Below, piece by piece: positions 41,600-52,295 of a stretch of DNA of 64,000 bases. The stretch's first letter is position 1. The number at the start of each line of letters is the position of its first letter. The notes under the pieces were generated by a model. The model had not been told where the DNA came from and did no database searches. It saw only the letters and a list, made by a program, of their open reading frames with translations. The stretch lies in NCBI GenBank assembly GCA_016169945.1, contig JADLSH010000365.1, positions 1,546,501 through 1,610,500 of the forward strand. Direction: 5' to 3'. The stretch is from Trachythela sp. YZ-2020. Taxonomy: Eukaryota; Cnidaria; Anthozoa; Malacalcyonacea; Clavulariidae. Made by a program: the position numbers and the translations under genes.

Positions 41600-42232
41600 T
41601 TATATGTATTGTATATATTAAAAATCTGTTAGGTTGGTGTAGTATGAATACAATATTTTATGAATGAAAATTTGTTACCAATTCAAACAATTTTAAGTTC
41701 GGCATATTAATCAATACATTGAAACCGTTAAATTTATTGTAGAACAATGTAGGGCGCATTAGTATTATTTATTTAAAAAAAATCAGGGTGAATTGCCATC
41801 GGTGAATTCGTCAAGTCAACTCAATAGCAGACCAAATATGGAGTTGTGACCTATTAACCAACATTCTGATGTCATAACGTTGGTTTGCAAACATATTAAT
41901 CAACGTTCTTACGTCACGCCAATGACGATTATGACGAGCGACTGCCGAAGGAGCGACGAATTATTAACAGGCCGCTGTGAATTTTTTTAAATAAATAATA
42001 AAACAATTTCGTGTTATCAACCTCAGCCTTCGACTTCGGTTGATAACACAAAACTTCGGCTTGATAATTTTTCATATCATGCTCAACCTCATTCAATAAT
42101 TGTTAAATATTCAACGGCGTTAGACAGCGCATAGTCTATAGGACATTGACAAAGTAGGGTGCATTGAGGCGCATTGCAATGTACATGTGGGCTGATTAAC
42201 CGAAGGGGTCCGTTGAATGTGTTAGCCTAGCC
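41600..42232. other. 3' flank of paralogue 1
   Basis: The first 150 bp resemble the 3' flank of paralogue 2 (TGAAACCGTTA, TTTA.TGTAGAACAA). A TCAACCTCAGCC..CGGTTGATAACAC hairpin lies near 42018-42052, and a partial R3 copy at 42110-42190 (GGCGTTAGACAGCG). No further gene is seen. Confidence 0.5.
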
Positions 42233-42378
42233 TTGCTCCAAGTCTGTCTCTAATCCTTTATAACTTTTTATTGGGAAGTTATAAAGGATTGGAGAGTTAA
42301 AGGGTTGGAGTTATAAAGGGCGCGCAAAAATATGACTCTCTAATAAAAACATGTATAAGAGACAGACTTGGAGCAAGT
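42233..42378. mobile_element. MITE with 20-bp inverted ends
   Basis: CTTGCTCCAAGTCTGTCTCT at the left and AGAGACAGACTTGGAGCAAG at the right are perfect complements. Inside, ATCCTTTATAACTT and AAGTTATAAAGGAT make a second hairpin. Confidence 0.85.
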
Positions 42379-42399
42379 CTACACTTAGCCCAACACAAC

Positions 42400-42750
42400 G
42401 CATTCAGGATAAAATTGCAGTTGAATCATTACATGTACTGTATAGCTGAGACTGGAAGATTTGAAATATGCATATCAAAGTCTGTATCCATTTGTGTTTC
42501 ATATATAGCGATAATAGAGCTGTGCATTAAATAGTATTTGTCTACTGGCATATTTTGTCTCCCTTCTAAAGCAAAATCCCTTTAATTTGAAGCGAGTAAA
42601 GTGCACCTTCTTTTGGACAGTTCTATCGCGGCTATATGTGAGACACAAATGAATGCTTGAACAGTTAAATACTTTGATATGCGTATCAGTTTAATTCTTC
42701 CAGTCTCAGCTACATGTTATGATTCAACTGCAATTTTATCCCAACGCAGA
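42400..42750. mobile_element. Foldback MITE, copy 1
   Basis: Arms GGATAAAATTGCAGTTGAAT..AGCTGAGACTGGAAGA..ATGC(G)TATCAAAG are inverted around a central region. The same element, more decayed, lies at 57290-57590. Both are 3' of a RING-Kelch gene, so the insertion probably predates the gene duplication. Confidence 0.75.
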
Positions 42751-42857
42751 ACGCGTCATTTGGATGCGCAGTCGAAACTCCGAACTGGCTTATTGTCGAC
42801 TCGAAGTCTCGAACAATCATGATATATTCATGAGGTTATTCTTAAAGAATTGACATT

Positions 42858-43054
42858 GTTTACACTGCGAGCCATGTTTACACTGTTTACATTGCCAAAA
42901 TGCTTGGTTTTGAGCAGGTATAGGCCATGCCATCACAGTGGGCCCATATTTTCTGGCCTAGGGACAAGGGCACAGGCTATGTCAATGTTTGTTTACACTG
43001 CAACAATGTAGGCCAAATCAAGGCTCACGCTAGGCGAAGGCTCGCAGTGTAAAC
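42858..43054. mobile_element. Foldback with GTTTACACTGCGAGCC ends
   Basis: GTTTACACTGCGAGCC at 42858 and its complement ending at 43054. TGTTTACACTG is repeated inside. About 197 bp, non-coding. Confidence 0.7.
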
Positions 43055-43136
43055 ACAGGTTAAGGTTGGTTTTCGCTCGCTATGGAGAATATTCTCGATT
43101 TTGAAACTTCAACAACACCCTAAAGTGTTCTATAGT

Positions 43137-43533
43137 ACACAAGTAAAAAGCTCACATCTTGTTGACAAGTTATTGGCTCAACAATTTTGTAGCAAGCTTG
43201 TTGACAAGTTGTAACAAGCTTGTCATTTTATCAAGCTGTGAGAAACCTGTGTCATTAAGCTTGTTACAACTTGTTATATATCAACAAACCTGTACCAAGT
43301 TGTTGACAAGCTTGCTAGAAGCTTGTTAGTAACAACCTTGCTACGGCCGCTCTGTCACAACAACCTTGCATGCTGCAAGTCCGTAAACAAATTGCTACAA
43401 GCCTGTTTCAACACTAGATGGGAACAAGCAGTGTGAACACATCCTGATGACAAGTTGTTAATACAGACTTGCTACAAGTCTGCATGCTGCAGGTTTGTTA
43501 CAAGTTGTGCCTTTTTACACGTGTAAGATAAGC
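43137..43533. repeat. ACAAGCTTGT-rich repeat element
   Basis: Dozens of overlapping palindromic phrases (ACAAGCTTGT, ACAAGTTGT, CTTGTTACAAG) fill about 390 bp. ACACAAGTAAAAAGCTCAC at the left and AGGCACAACTT-complement with TTTTTACACGTGT at the right suggest inverted ends. Short-word redundancy rather than a fixed period. Confidence 0.7.
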
Positions 43534-43580
43534 TCAAAGCAAGCTATAAACAACAAACAACAAGGCTTTTAATATTTTAC

Positions 43581-46080
43581 CGGTGCCTGCCGTAGGTTGC
43601 TAACGTTCTCGTCGAATTTTACCAGCTAGAATTGAAGATAAAGCCAATATGAATTACACAAATCAAACCACGGGTGTTTTAACACATTATTACAGCAAAA
43701 TTCGACAGAAATATCATGGAACAGGCACATATAAAGCGAACACAAGCTGACTAGCTATGAATTGTTATAAAATTCTAAACATCACAGATACGCTTCTGCT
43801 CAAAACAAAAGCCAAGAGTTAAAGGACATTGGCAACGAAAATTTTTATTCCTTATATTTATAGAGCATGCCTACGGAATACTTAATTTCATAGTTTCCCT
43901 TGTCCATCGCATTTAGTTGTTGAGAAAATTTGTGACAAAGTTCAACAGTCGTCCGCCATTTTGAAAAAATGACATCATTAGATGGGTTGACACAATTTCT
44001 CTAATATAAACTCTATAGTGTATTACCACACGCGGTAAACGTTGTGGCAAAATAGACGGCAGAAAGGTTTTAACAAGTGTGTAACATGTTTGTACCACTA
44101 CTTTTGATACTATTCCTTCCAATTCCGTGTGAAATAGACGCATAAATTCGAATATTACATAGGAAAACCTTATGCAATGTTATGCTATTATTGTCTATAT
44201 CCCCTGAATGTCTCGCTGGATAAATGCTAAAATTGAAAAACAATCAAATCGGATTCTATGTGCTTAAATTTCTCTATCAGCACGTTCAGTTACCAGTTCC
44301 AATTATTATTGAAAATACAACAGTAAATAAAATTGTCACAATGTAGTCTATACTAATACTAACTATTAAACCTAAGTAGCTGGCGCAATTAATATATACA
44401 TTCAAAATACACAAGACTAAAGGCCTAAAAATTTGGATAGTTCATCATTGAGATTTGAACTACTCCTTTTATACTTTCAATGCAATTGGACAGTGTAGTA
44501 TAAAGAAGCGCTATTACATTTAACAAACTACAAATAGCATGCTGTATTCGTATTTCGTATTAAAGGTATATTATTGATTGTTGTAGAGTATATCGCTTCA
44601 TCGCTTGTATTGACATAGTGCAAATTTAAGTTACCCATGATTATTGAAATAAAAGAAACAAGATTAATACAACTACAGTCATTTTGAAAAGCGAAGAGAA
44701 TACCGGTATGTCAGTTAGCAAGTTATGTATATATGATATAGCCTTCAGTGCGGCAACGCAACAATTAAATTAATAATTTCTATTTTAATGATCAGTTATT
44801 CCCCACCCAATATTTCTTTTAAATTGAAAAAAAATGCGCGTCTTGACTTTTCGTAAAAAAGAGTATAACAAAAGAACTAAAAGATCTAAAAATTTAGAGT
44901 TCTCACTTCTATAATTGATATTGTGTATTGACGCAATTAACTATATTTACTGAATACTGTAATGGGAATCGCTACATTTTCGGCAATATTTTTACCAGCT
45001 TCATCATGTATAATTCATAGTCTATAGTCTGGCTTTTTTCTATAAACTAGCTAGATATACTAAATAATGTACTATATTGACAGCTTCATATTTCCCCGTC
45101 AAAACAATAGAAGCAAGAGGCACATGCTCAAAACTTCATATATGAATCGCTTGAATAACTATTTTTAATAATCATTAGACTTGAATATAGGTTGTTTTCA
45201 AAAGAATATTACTTGTATCCAATAATTCTGCACCAGATTTCTTTTTCAGTAACAATTCAAGGCTTTAGTTTAACTCCTGATAAGGTCAAGGTGCTCAAAA
45301 TCGCTGGTTTACAATGGGTTCAACCTGTCTCGGTGTCTCGAGTTTAAATAATATAACATTTCAAACATCTCTTCTCGTGTCTTCGTTTAAAGAATGTATC
45401 CTACAACAACAGATGGTTCTTGAAACATTTTCCAGGTTGTATGACCATTTACATTTCTCGTTAAATTTCAAGTATAGCTTCAATAATACCTCAATCATTC
45501 ACAAACGCGTGAGACAATTAAACCACTCAAGTTGTAAAATTCCCCATTCCTTTCCTTCTCACACGCTTAATATGGCTTTACCCGATAGTGTAGCATTTCC
45601 TTAGTTCCCTTGCCTGGTTGTGAGAATTTTTGTTCATTATAACGCGCAAAAACGACATATTTTTAGTTACCAAAACCTTCAAGCAATATAGATCCCTATG
45701 TTGTTTTGAAGCGAACCCATCTAATGACGTCACAAAGGTCATTCATTGACCCCAAAGATAATTTTTTGAGAATTTGATCCAAGATGGCGGCCGATGAGCA
45801 AATTTTATCACATTTTACTTGCACTTTAATCGCAAACAAAAATGTTACAGAAAAAAATAGTAACGCTGTCATAGTTAGGTGGTCCAGTAAGATTAAATAA
45901 GCCAATAAAAATTTTCGTTGCCAATGTCCTTTAAAATGCGAATTACAAACCATTATATATTTGACATTTACTTACTTCTACTTTAGCACGGTATAGCCAT
46001 TTCAAAATAGTTTAAACTGAGCATCTTTCTTCTATTATTCGAGTTCGTGACCACTTGCCTAAAGTTGAGTTTAAAATTTG
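43581..46080 (-). pseudogene. Inverted paralogue (copy 2) of the 4033-5466 gene 5' part
   Basis: Minus strand: exon 1 ends AAGTAGAA/GTAAGTAAATG at 45976, preceded by GCTCAGTTTAAAC and AATGGCTATACCGTGCTAAA as in copy 1. Exon 2 (43581-43625) lies between CAATTCTAG and GTAAAA and reads LVKFDENVSNLRQAP against LVKFGEKVTWLSCPRG in copy 1. The intron also matches (TGTTAAAACACCCGTGGTTTG). Its first intron is 2.35 kb against 0.27 kb in copy 1, and the difference is the 2.1-kb element at 43823-45930. No exon 3 equivalent is seen. Confidence 0.65.
43823..45930. mobile_element. 2.1-kb element with TTAA duplication and ~170-bp inverted ends
   Basis: Ends AGGACATTGGCAACGAAAAT and its complement; TTAA flanks both (43819-43822 and 45931-45934). 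The similarity of the arms continues inward in patches to GACATCATTAGATGGGTT / GACGTCATTAGATGGGTT. TTAA duplication occurs in piggyBac and Kolobok superfamilies. The internal frames (43913-44143, 45314-45604) are not recognisable transposases, so it is probably non-autonomous. Confidence 0.85.
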
Positions 46081-46199
46081 CCTCGCTAATTAGATCCTTA
46101 ATAGCTTAATTTATTGCTATTTTGACTTTAACGAGCTCTGATTGGTTCGGCCGTGCAAAGCGATATTCCTGATTGGCTCTTTCTATAAAAGCTTGAATC

Positions 46200-46384
46200 C
46201 CTTGAGGAACATTTATGTGTTCGCACGATTCTCTCCTGACGTATGTGATTTCACACAGTACATCAACATTACTACACTTTTCGCCAAGTATGAGCCAATA
46301 GCCTCACACTTGGCAGCAAATCCAGTAAATCACATGCGTCAAGAGGAGAATCGTGTGGACAGGCCTTCAAGAATATCTTGAAAG
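46200..46384. mobile_element. Foldback with ~45-bp arms
   Basis: GTTCGCACGATTCTCTCCTG..ACGTATGTGATTT pairs with AAATCACATGCGTCAAGAGG..AGAATCGTGTGGAC; CTTGA(G/A) phrases flank each arm. The open frame at 46142-46381 is this foldback. Confidence 0.65.
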
Positions 46385-46511
46385 CTTGAATGTTATGCAA
46401 AATTTAATTTAGTAATAATGAATATGTGTTTGGAGCAAAGAAAACACCGCTTCCAAGTCAAACTCGATACCCTTTTTACATGAAATATTCAGCCCTAAAT
46501 AATATTGATTA

Positions 46512-46722
46512 TTATATACACCAGCTCTGGATATGAGGTATTCTGCAATCTGATTGGTTCTCTACTAGCAGGATATTACTATATTAGCTCATATCCTGCT
46601 AGTAGAGAAAAGTAGAAAAATGGCTGGCAGATTTGGACAATTAAATGAAGAGGAAATTCAAGTTTTACTTGAAAAAAGTACGCCAAAATGTTCTGTTCAT
46701 ATCCAGAGCTTGTGTATATAAT
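46512..46722. mobile_element. Short deletion derivative carrying an ATG exon start
   Basis: Inverted ends TATATACACCAGCTCTGGAT and ATCCAGAGCTTGTGTATATA. An inner hairpin pairs CTCTACTAGCAGGATAT with its complement. Between them a plus-strand frame from 46620 reads MAGRFGQLNEEEIQVLLEKS before hitting the right end. That start resembles the N-termini of cnidarian Crypton-type recombinase proteins as I remember them (MAGRF..(S/T)..EI..LL..K), so this may be a deletion product of a larger element. Confidence 0.55.
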
Positions 46723-46834
46723 AAAACAGTTATTCTACTCACTCTCGTCGTATATGACTGATAGCCGACTCGGCGCTATCGCGCCTCGTCGGCTATCAGC
46801 TCATATACGACTCGAGTTCGTAGAATAACTGTTA
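46723..46834. repeat. Foldback with GC-rich palindromic centre
   Basis: AACAGTTATTCTAC..CGTCGTATATGA pairs with TCATATACGACTCG..GTAGAATAACTGTT; the centre GATAGCCGACTCGGCGCTAT / CGCGCCTCGTCGGCTATC is itself palindromic. It abuts the previous element. Confidence 0.8.
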
Positions 46835-47340
46835 AATGTTTCCTTGATTGATCTTGTCCATAGGTGTACGGGTCCAAATTTTTAGGAGGGGACAGAGAAC
46901 ATTTTTCCCAACTGAAACTGAGAATGTCCTATTTTTAATTCAGCCTAACTACCCCCCCCCCCCCCGACATAAGTTCGTAGTTGTTCAACAATACTTTTAT
47001 TTCCAAATTACACAGAGACTAGATTGCTTTAATTACTTTTTGCTTTTCCATTTATTTCCCCTGTGCTGGACGCATGGAGAACAATGGATGTGATTTTCAA
47101 AACAACGAAAAGCCAATGGAACATTTCGATCGCTGAATTTTGAGTTTTGAATACATGGCAAAGTTGGTACTTGGTTTGCCAAGTGTTTAAATGCAAAGAC
47201 CGGCCATTCTTTGTTGGTTATTAAAACAAATGAGTGGTCAGTCAGAAGATGTCTCACTGCCAAAACCTAGGGCTAGGGTATTTCTTCTCACTTGAACACA
47301 AACAAAAACAATCCTATATGGCTATACTGGTAAGGCTATA
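46835..47340. other. No gene recognised
   Basis: A 15-base C-run lies at about 46955-46970. The frames at 46848-47093 and 47033-47263 have no homology or splice support. Confidence 0.3.
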
Positions 47341-47481
47341 AGGCTGTTTTCCACTTCAACCGTATCGTAGCGAAACGTAGCGTATTTCTTTGTTTCTTGA
47401 GCACTCGGGTAGAACTAACGACTTCGACACAAAAGAAAATGCTACGGTACGTTACGATACGTTCGAAGTGGAAAACAGCCT
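47341..47481. mobile_element. MITE sharing ends with the satellite-borne element
   Basis: Ends AGGCTGTTTTCCACTTC and GAAGTGGAAAACAGCCT, with CGTATCGTAGCGAAACGTAG inside pairing to CTACGGTACGTTACGATACG. The terminal AGGCTSTTTTCCACTY is the same as at 2756-2893. ATA flanks both sides. Confidence 0.8.
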
Positions 47482-47557
47482 ATAGCTAACCCTTTATTTA
47501 GGGCTTATGTATAGAGACACCGGCCTAGAAGGCTGGTTTACACATAGTCCCTATAAT

Positions 47558-48064
47558 CATAGTCCCTATCACACAGTGTCTGGAAACGCATCTAAAGCTT
47601 TTGTTCTATGTTTTTGTTCATGTTTGTGCCTTCACGCTCAGTAAACACATTGTTCTCTCAGCATAATGAAGGAAGCAGCCAATAAACTCCCTGCAGCTGA
47701 ATATTAACATTTGTAAAACAAAGAAAACGTGCACTCTCAGTACACCCTCAACATTAACCCACGGACATGGCTATAAACTTTCAAGTTTGCCGCGTTTCCA
47801 GACACTGTATTATAGGGACTATGCTATAATACAGTGTCTGGAAACGCGGCAAACTTGAAAGTTTATAGCAATGTCCGTGGGTTAATGTTGAGAATGTACT
47901 GAGAGTGCACGTTTTCTTTGTTTTACAAATGCTGAGTTTTTACAAATGCCTTATTATGCTGAGAGAACAATGTGTTTACTGAGCGTGAAGGTGCACAAAC
48001 ATGAACAAAAACATAGAACAAAAGCTTTAGATGCGTTTCCAGACACTGTATTATAGGGACTATG
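47558..48064. mobile_element. Inverted dimer of a ~250-bp MITE
   Basis: The unit CATAGTCCCTAT..GTGTCTGGAAACGC..GCACTCTCAGTACA is followed, around a centre near 47825, by its inverted copy ending GTATTATAGGGACTATG. Arms are about 250 bp and close to identical apart from small indels. Each monomer also has CATAGTCCCTATAA/CAGACACTG inverted ends. An additional CATAGTCCCTATAA lies just outside at 47543. Confidence 0.88.
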
Positions 48065-48460
48065 GTTTACATTATAAAAGTTGGCGACATCACATTGCCA
48101 AAAAATTTGGACACAAAGTCCCCTCTCAAGTTTGGGGTTCCCCTATCATATTGGGAGAGGGGGGATGTTGTCCCTTTTCCCACTGGGCTGCCCTCCCTAC
48201 AAGACTCATAAACTCCAGACAAGACTTAATATAGTAATATTCATGATCATATAATGCAAAGGATATATTTGTAGGCTGTAATCATTTTACAAATTTCAGA
48301 AAATTACGACTAATCAATATTCATAGACGATTTCACAACTTTGGATAACTCACATGCCTAGTTACTATTGTTCTAGTTTGCGAAAACATGGAATAGAACA
48401 AAGGTAATTAAGAATTAGAATTATGTATAAGAGCTATTCACTCATGTATACAGGGTATCC
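48065..48460. other. No gene recognised
   Basis: AT-rich spacer; the CAGGGTATCCC phrase at 48449 abuts the truncated end of the MULE gene. Confidence 0.3.
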
Positions 48461-49019
48461 CAAAAAAAAGGCTACCTTTTCAAATTAGCCATCCAAATAT
48501 TCGTACTTGAACGCTTTGTTTTGCCTTTCAACGCCATTGTTTGTGTTGATGATCCCAGCAAGCCGAATGACGAAAATGACCAAATCCGCTTACCTTGTAT
48601 TGAGGCAACCATGTATTGCCAATCCAGTTGCGCAGCTTTGGGTTCGCCTTCCATTCTTCAGATGACTTAAGGCTTGCAACTTTTTCGTTGTAATCAGCTT
48701 TTGTCCTCGCTTTGGCAATAGACCGTAGTTTTCCGAGGATCAGTTGCTTTAATGAAACTAGTCCATTGCTGGTTTTAGCAAGCCATCGTTCCCACGCCTG
48801 CTCCCGATGGAAATCACAGATGTATATTTGACTATCTGTAGAAAAGATAGGATGAACCCAAATGTTTAAGGTATACAATAATATCTATTTTTATGCCAAA
48901 ACTGACACTTTACACTGCAACATGTCTAGAGCTAAGCATACAAGATTTTTGCTTCCATACTTCGTTGAGATATTTTGTTTTTTTAATAGTCCTTCCATCA
49001 TACGACGTCTGACGTCTAG

Positions 49020-49222
49020 GGGCGTAACTAGTGGGGGGGGATTTGCTATGTTGGTCGGGCAAAAATACATTCAAGACATATTAAGTAAGAACAAAAAGCC
49101 TTGAAGTCCAGTTTTTCGGACCATCAGAACAACATTTTCGGACCATCAGAATTCTTTAAAATCTTCCCCCAAAGTGCATAAAATGGCGTTTCAGAGACTC
49201 TACATTTCACCCAAGTTACGCC
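49020..49222. mobile_element. Possible MITE with GGCGTAACT ends
   Basis: GGGGCGTAACTAG at the left and AAGTTACGCC at the right are inverted; ACGTC is found just outside both. TTTTCGGACCATCAGAA is repeated inside. The duplication is imperfect, so the call is tentative. Confidence 0.45.
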
Positions 49223-49359
49223 ACGTCATATATTTACGAGGCATGTCGAATGTCGGTTCAACATTGTATTTGTATATCATTTTTAACGAAATCACTTTGG
49301 AAAATGTAAGGATACAATTTGATACAATAAAAAATTTGCTTGATTGATTTGTCCAAGAG

Positions 49360-51440
49360 CCACAGTCAGCCGACAATTTTAAACAATATAACAATATAAT
49401 CTGCAAAGAAGAACTATTTCCACTTATCGTTTGAAGAAAACCGCAACAACCCCAAAAAACTTTGGTCAACGATCCGAAATCTCTCAGGCAAAAATATAAA
49501 CGCAAATGGCCCTACATTTCTTGAAGAAAACGGTGAAAAAATACGAGACCGAGCGGAAATTGCTGAAATATTTAACAATTATTTTTCTAATCTTGCAAAA
49601 AATCTGACCGCTGATGTTAATAGTGAATTCGATCCAACTATAGTTGCTGATTTCGTTCAGAAATTCAAGGACTCAGACGCCAAGTTGTATTTTCCTGATA
49701 TATCAACCCAAGAGGTACATGAGATAATACAAGCTATTCCAACTGGCAAGGCAACGGGTACTGACGGTCTAAGTGTTAAATTGTTAAAGATTGCAGCACC
49801 AGCCATAATCGAATCACTCACGAAGTTGATTAACATTTGTATCGCGCGTGGCGTCTTCCCCACAGTTTGGAAGGAGGCTAAGGTAACACCGCTGCACAAG
49901 AACGGGGTTAAGTCTGATAAAAATAATTACCGGCCAATATCCGTATTACCTGTGATATCGAAAGTCTTTGAGCGTCATTTGCATAATGCCACTCATACCT
50001 TTTTAAAAAACAATAACCTCTTATACCGATTCCAATCTGGCTTCAGACGACAGCACTCAACGGAAACTGCCCTCATAAATATTTATGACAGGTTAATGAA
50101 TAATTTGGACAAAAATTTCATTAACGGAATGGTGTTCGCTGACTTTAGGAAAGCTTTTGATCTTGTGGACCATCAAGTACTAATTGATAAACTGCGTATT
50201 TATGGCTTGGAAGGTGTAGGCCTGCAGTTGATTACTTCGTATCTTACCTCACGCAAACAACGTACTTCTATTAACAATGTACTATCCTCGTCCCAGTACC
50301 TCACCCATGGCGTGCCTCAGGGTTCTGTGCTGGCTCCCATACTATTTTTGGTATTTATAAACGACCTCCCCGAAGCGATATCCCATCCTTCTATTGTGGA
50401 CATTTTTGCTGACGACACCACGATAAGTACCTCTGCCCTCTGGTCGGATTCACAGAGTCTGTGCGATGACCTAAGTAGAAGCACTTTGAACCTGGAGCAC
50501 TGGACAGAGAATAACCATCTCCAACTGAATACAGACAAAACGAAATCGATGCTTGTCACAGGCAAAAGATTAAAGGCTAAACTTTCCCCAGATGAACAAG
50601 TATTAAATATCACCACAACTAAAGGCGTGCTACTCGAACAAGTCCCGTGTTACAAAGCACTTGGAGTTATCTTTGACCAGAACTTAAGTTTTAATGATCA
50701 TATTGACGCGCTATGCAAAAAACTGACCAAGAGGATCGGACTATTGAATTCCATAAGACATAACTTACCAAATAGAGAACGAATTCAATTCTACAATGCT
50801 ATAATTAAACCATTGTTCATGTATGGTGGTTTGGTTTGGTCGATGACAAGTCAGGAAAATCTCGGTAGATTGTTTAAACTTCAAAAACGTGCAGCGAGAG
50901 TCATTTTAAATACCAGGTTAAGAGAAGAGAGAACCATGACTTTGTTCAAAAAACTAAAATGGATACCTTTTACCGATGAACTCAAAATAAATAAATGTTG
51001 TATGGTTTTTAAAAGTTTAAACGAATTAGCCCCTTCTTATGTTGCTGAAAAATTTGTAACGGTTAGTCAAATATCGTCGCGAACTTCACGATATGGCAAA
51101 ATAACTGTTGTTTGTCCCAAATACAACCGGGAAACGGAAGGAGGGAAATCGTTTTTAATATCGGCAGTAAAACTGTGGAACAGCATTCCTACTGACATTA
51201 GATCGTGTTCAAACATAGGTATTTTTAAAAATAAATACCGAACATTTTTAACTGAACAATATCTAGATATAAATCATTTTTAACATTTTACTGTTTGTAA
51301 CATAGTATAAGTATATAATAATTATAGTGCATGCTTCTTGTAATATTCTTAGTGTAGTGAGGGCCACAAGTTTTTCAGCCTTCGGCTGTAATGTGTTTTA
51401 CCCTCGTGAAATAAAGTTGCTTGACTTGACTTGACTTGAT
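49360..51440 (+). mobile_element. 5'-truncated non-LTR retrotransposon in a MULE-gene intron
   Basis: It spans the RT frame, a 150-bp 3' UTR and a CTTGACTTGACTTGACTTG tail preceded by AAATAAAG, a tandem-repeat tail like those of jockey/CR1-group elements. It lies antisense to the MULE gene, between donor 51914 and acceptor 48836. The 5' end is placed near 49360, where similarity to ORF2-like sequence begins; the endonuclease domain is missing. Confidence 0.8.
49400..51283 (+). CDS. Reverse transcriptase (ORF2, jockey/CR1-like), N-terminally truncated
   Basis: The open frame runs from just after a TAA at 49397 to the stop after 51283, about 628 codons; the first 95 codons lie before the first usual start. 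Visible in order: a linker (NPKKLWSTIRNLSG), RT fingers with NYRPISVLPVISKVFE and QSGFRRQHSTETAL, catalytic box A FADFRKAFDLVDH, box B HGVPQGSVLAPILFLVFIND, box C IFADDTTIS, the thumb with YKALGVIFDQNLSFNDHI, and a C-terminal domain ending VKLWNSIPTDIRS..FKNKYRTFL. All catalytic aspartates are present and there are no frameshifts. The endonuclease is missing, so autonomous retrotransposition by target-primed reverse transcription is unlikely. The long intact frame suggests recent insertion. Confidence 0.95.
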   Translation, partial: SAKKNYFHLSFEENRNNPKKLWSTIRNLSGKNINANGPTFLEENGEKIRDRAEIAEIFNNYFSNLAKNLTADVNSEFDPTIVADFVQKFKDSDAKLYFPDISTQEVHEIIQAIPTGKATGTDGLSVKLLKIAAPAIIESLTKLINICIARGVFPTVWKEAKVTPLHKNGVKSDKNNYRPISVLPVISKVFERHLHNATHTFLKNNNLLYRFQSGFRRQHSTETALINIYDRLMNNLDKNFINGMVFADFRKAFDLVDHQVLIDKLRIYGLEGVGLQLITSYLTSRKQRTSINNVLSSSQYLTHGVPQGSVLAPILFLVFINDLPEAISHPSIVDIFADDTTISTSALWSDSQSLCDDLSRSTLNLEHWTENNHLQLNTDKTKSMLVTGKRLKAKLSPDEQVLNITTTKGVLLEQVPCYKALGVIFDQNLSFNDHIDALCKKLTKRIGLLNSIRHNLPNRERIQFYNAIIKPLFMYGGLVWSMTSQENLGRLFKLQKRAARVILNTRLREERTMTLFKKLKWIPFTDELKINKCCMVFKSLNELAPSYVAEKFVTVSQISSRTSRYGKITVVCPKYNRETEGGKSFLISAVKLWNSIPTDIRSCSNIGIFKNKYRTFLTEQYLDINHF

Positions 51441-52236
51441 AACATATACGAAGAAAAATTCCGATTCCGAAGAATAAGGTCATCTTGAAATTTAATATAT
51501 GAATTTACACAAGACGAGTTTTTGAAACTGTAATGAAAGTCATCATCAGAGTTACATCATACAAAGTAAGATAGCGAAAACACTGCGTCAGTATAGCGTC
51601 ACCAGAAGAGAAGGACATTTTATTAGGTCTACCTATTTATATTCTTGTAAAATAGCTTAAATTTCGTCTAATCGTAAATATATCTTGGGTAATCCTTCGT
51701 TTTCAGTTACAGTTTCAAAACCTCGTCATATTTTAATTCATATATTGAATTTCAAGATGACCAAGTTTGTTTCTCCTTATATTCATTGATTTTTCGTGGT
51801 ATATATATTTAGCTATTTTGTTTGCAGATGAATATCAGCTGACCGAAGACTTGTCTTAACAGAGACGTTATTTCCATGGCACTAACTTTTTCTATTTGTA
51901 CACGTAGCACCAACCTGGAAATATTCTTTTGATTGCAGACATTTCTTCTTCGGAGTAGTCTACCATGAAGTATGCTGGATTCCATCCATTGTTCCAACCC
52001 TTGATAACCTCGAGAGCTTCAGTGATAGCGTACGATGTTTCACTTTGCAGGACAAAAGAACCCACGACTTGATAATTTACATTTGTTTTGACCACAAGGA
52101 AAAACAGAGCGAGACTGTATTTAGTCGTTTTGTACGTGGCATCGAGAAGAGTAAGTTCATTACCATATCTCTGGAGAAGACGTTTCTGGTTCTCGGTCTG
52201 ATGGACGAATAAGAGTCCGTTTTTTGAATCCGGTAA

Positions 52237-52295
52237 AACTGCGTTGTCATCATCATCGTCATCATCATCATCATCTTCGTCATTACATCATTACC
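52237..52295. repeat. Trinucleotide (ATC/GAT) run in the MULE exon
   Basis: CATCATCATCGTCATCATCA and similar units on the plus strand; on the coding strand the frame that restores homology downstream would encode an aspartate run. The reading frame changes next to it by a 1-2 base indel. Confidence 0.85.

Noticed and set aside
45314..45604. 96-residue frame in the TTAA-flanked element
   Set aside because: No transposase motif is recognised; composition is like the surrounding non-coding sequence.
48528..48878. A complete 116-residue minus-strand protein
   Set aside because: The real exon starts at an acceptor (48835) and belongs to the split MULE gene; the first residues of the frame are intron and the last are frameshifted.
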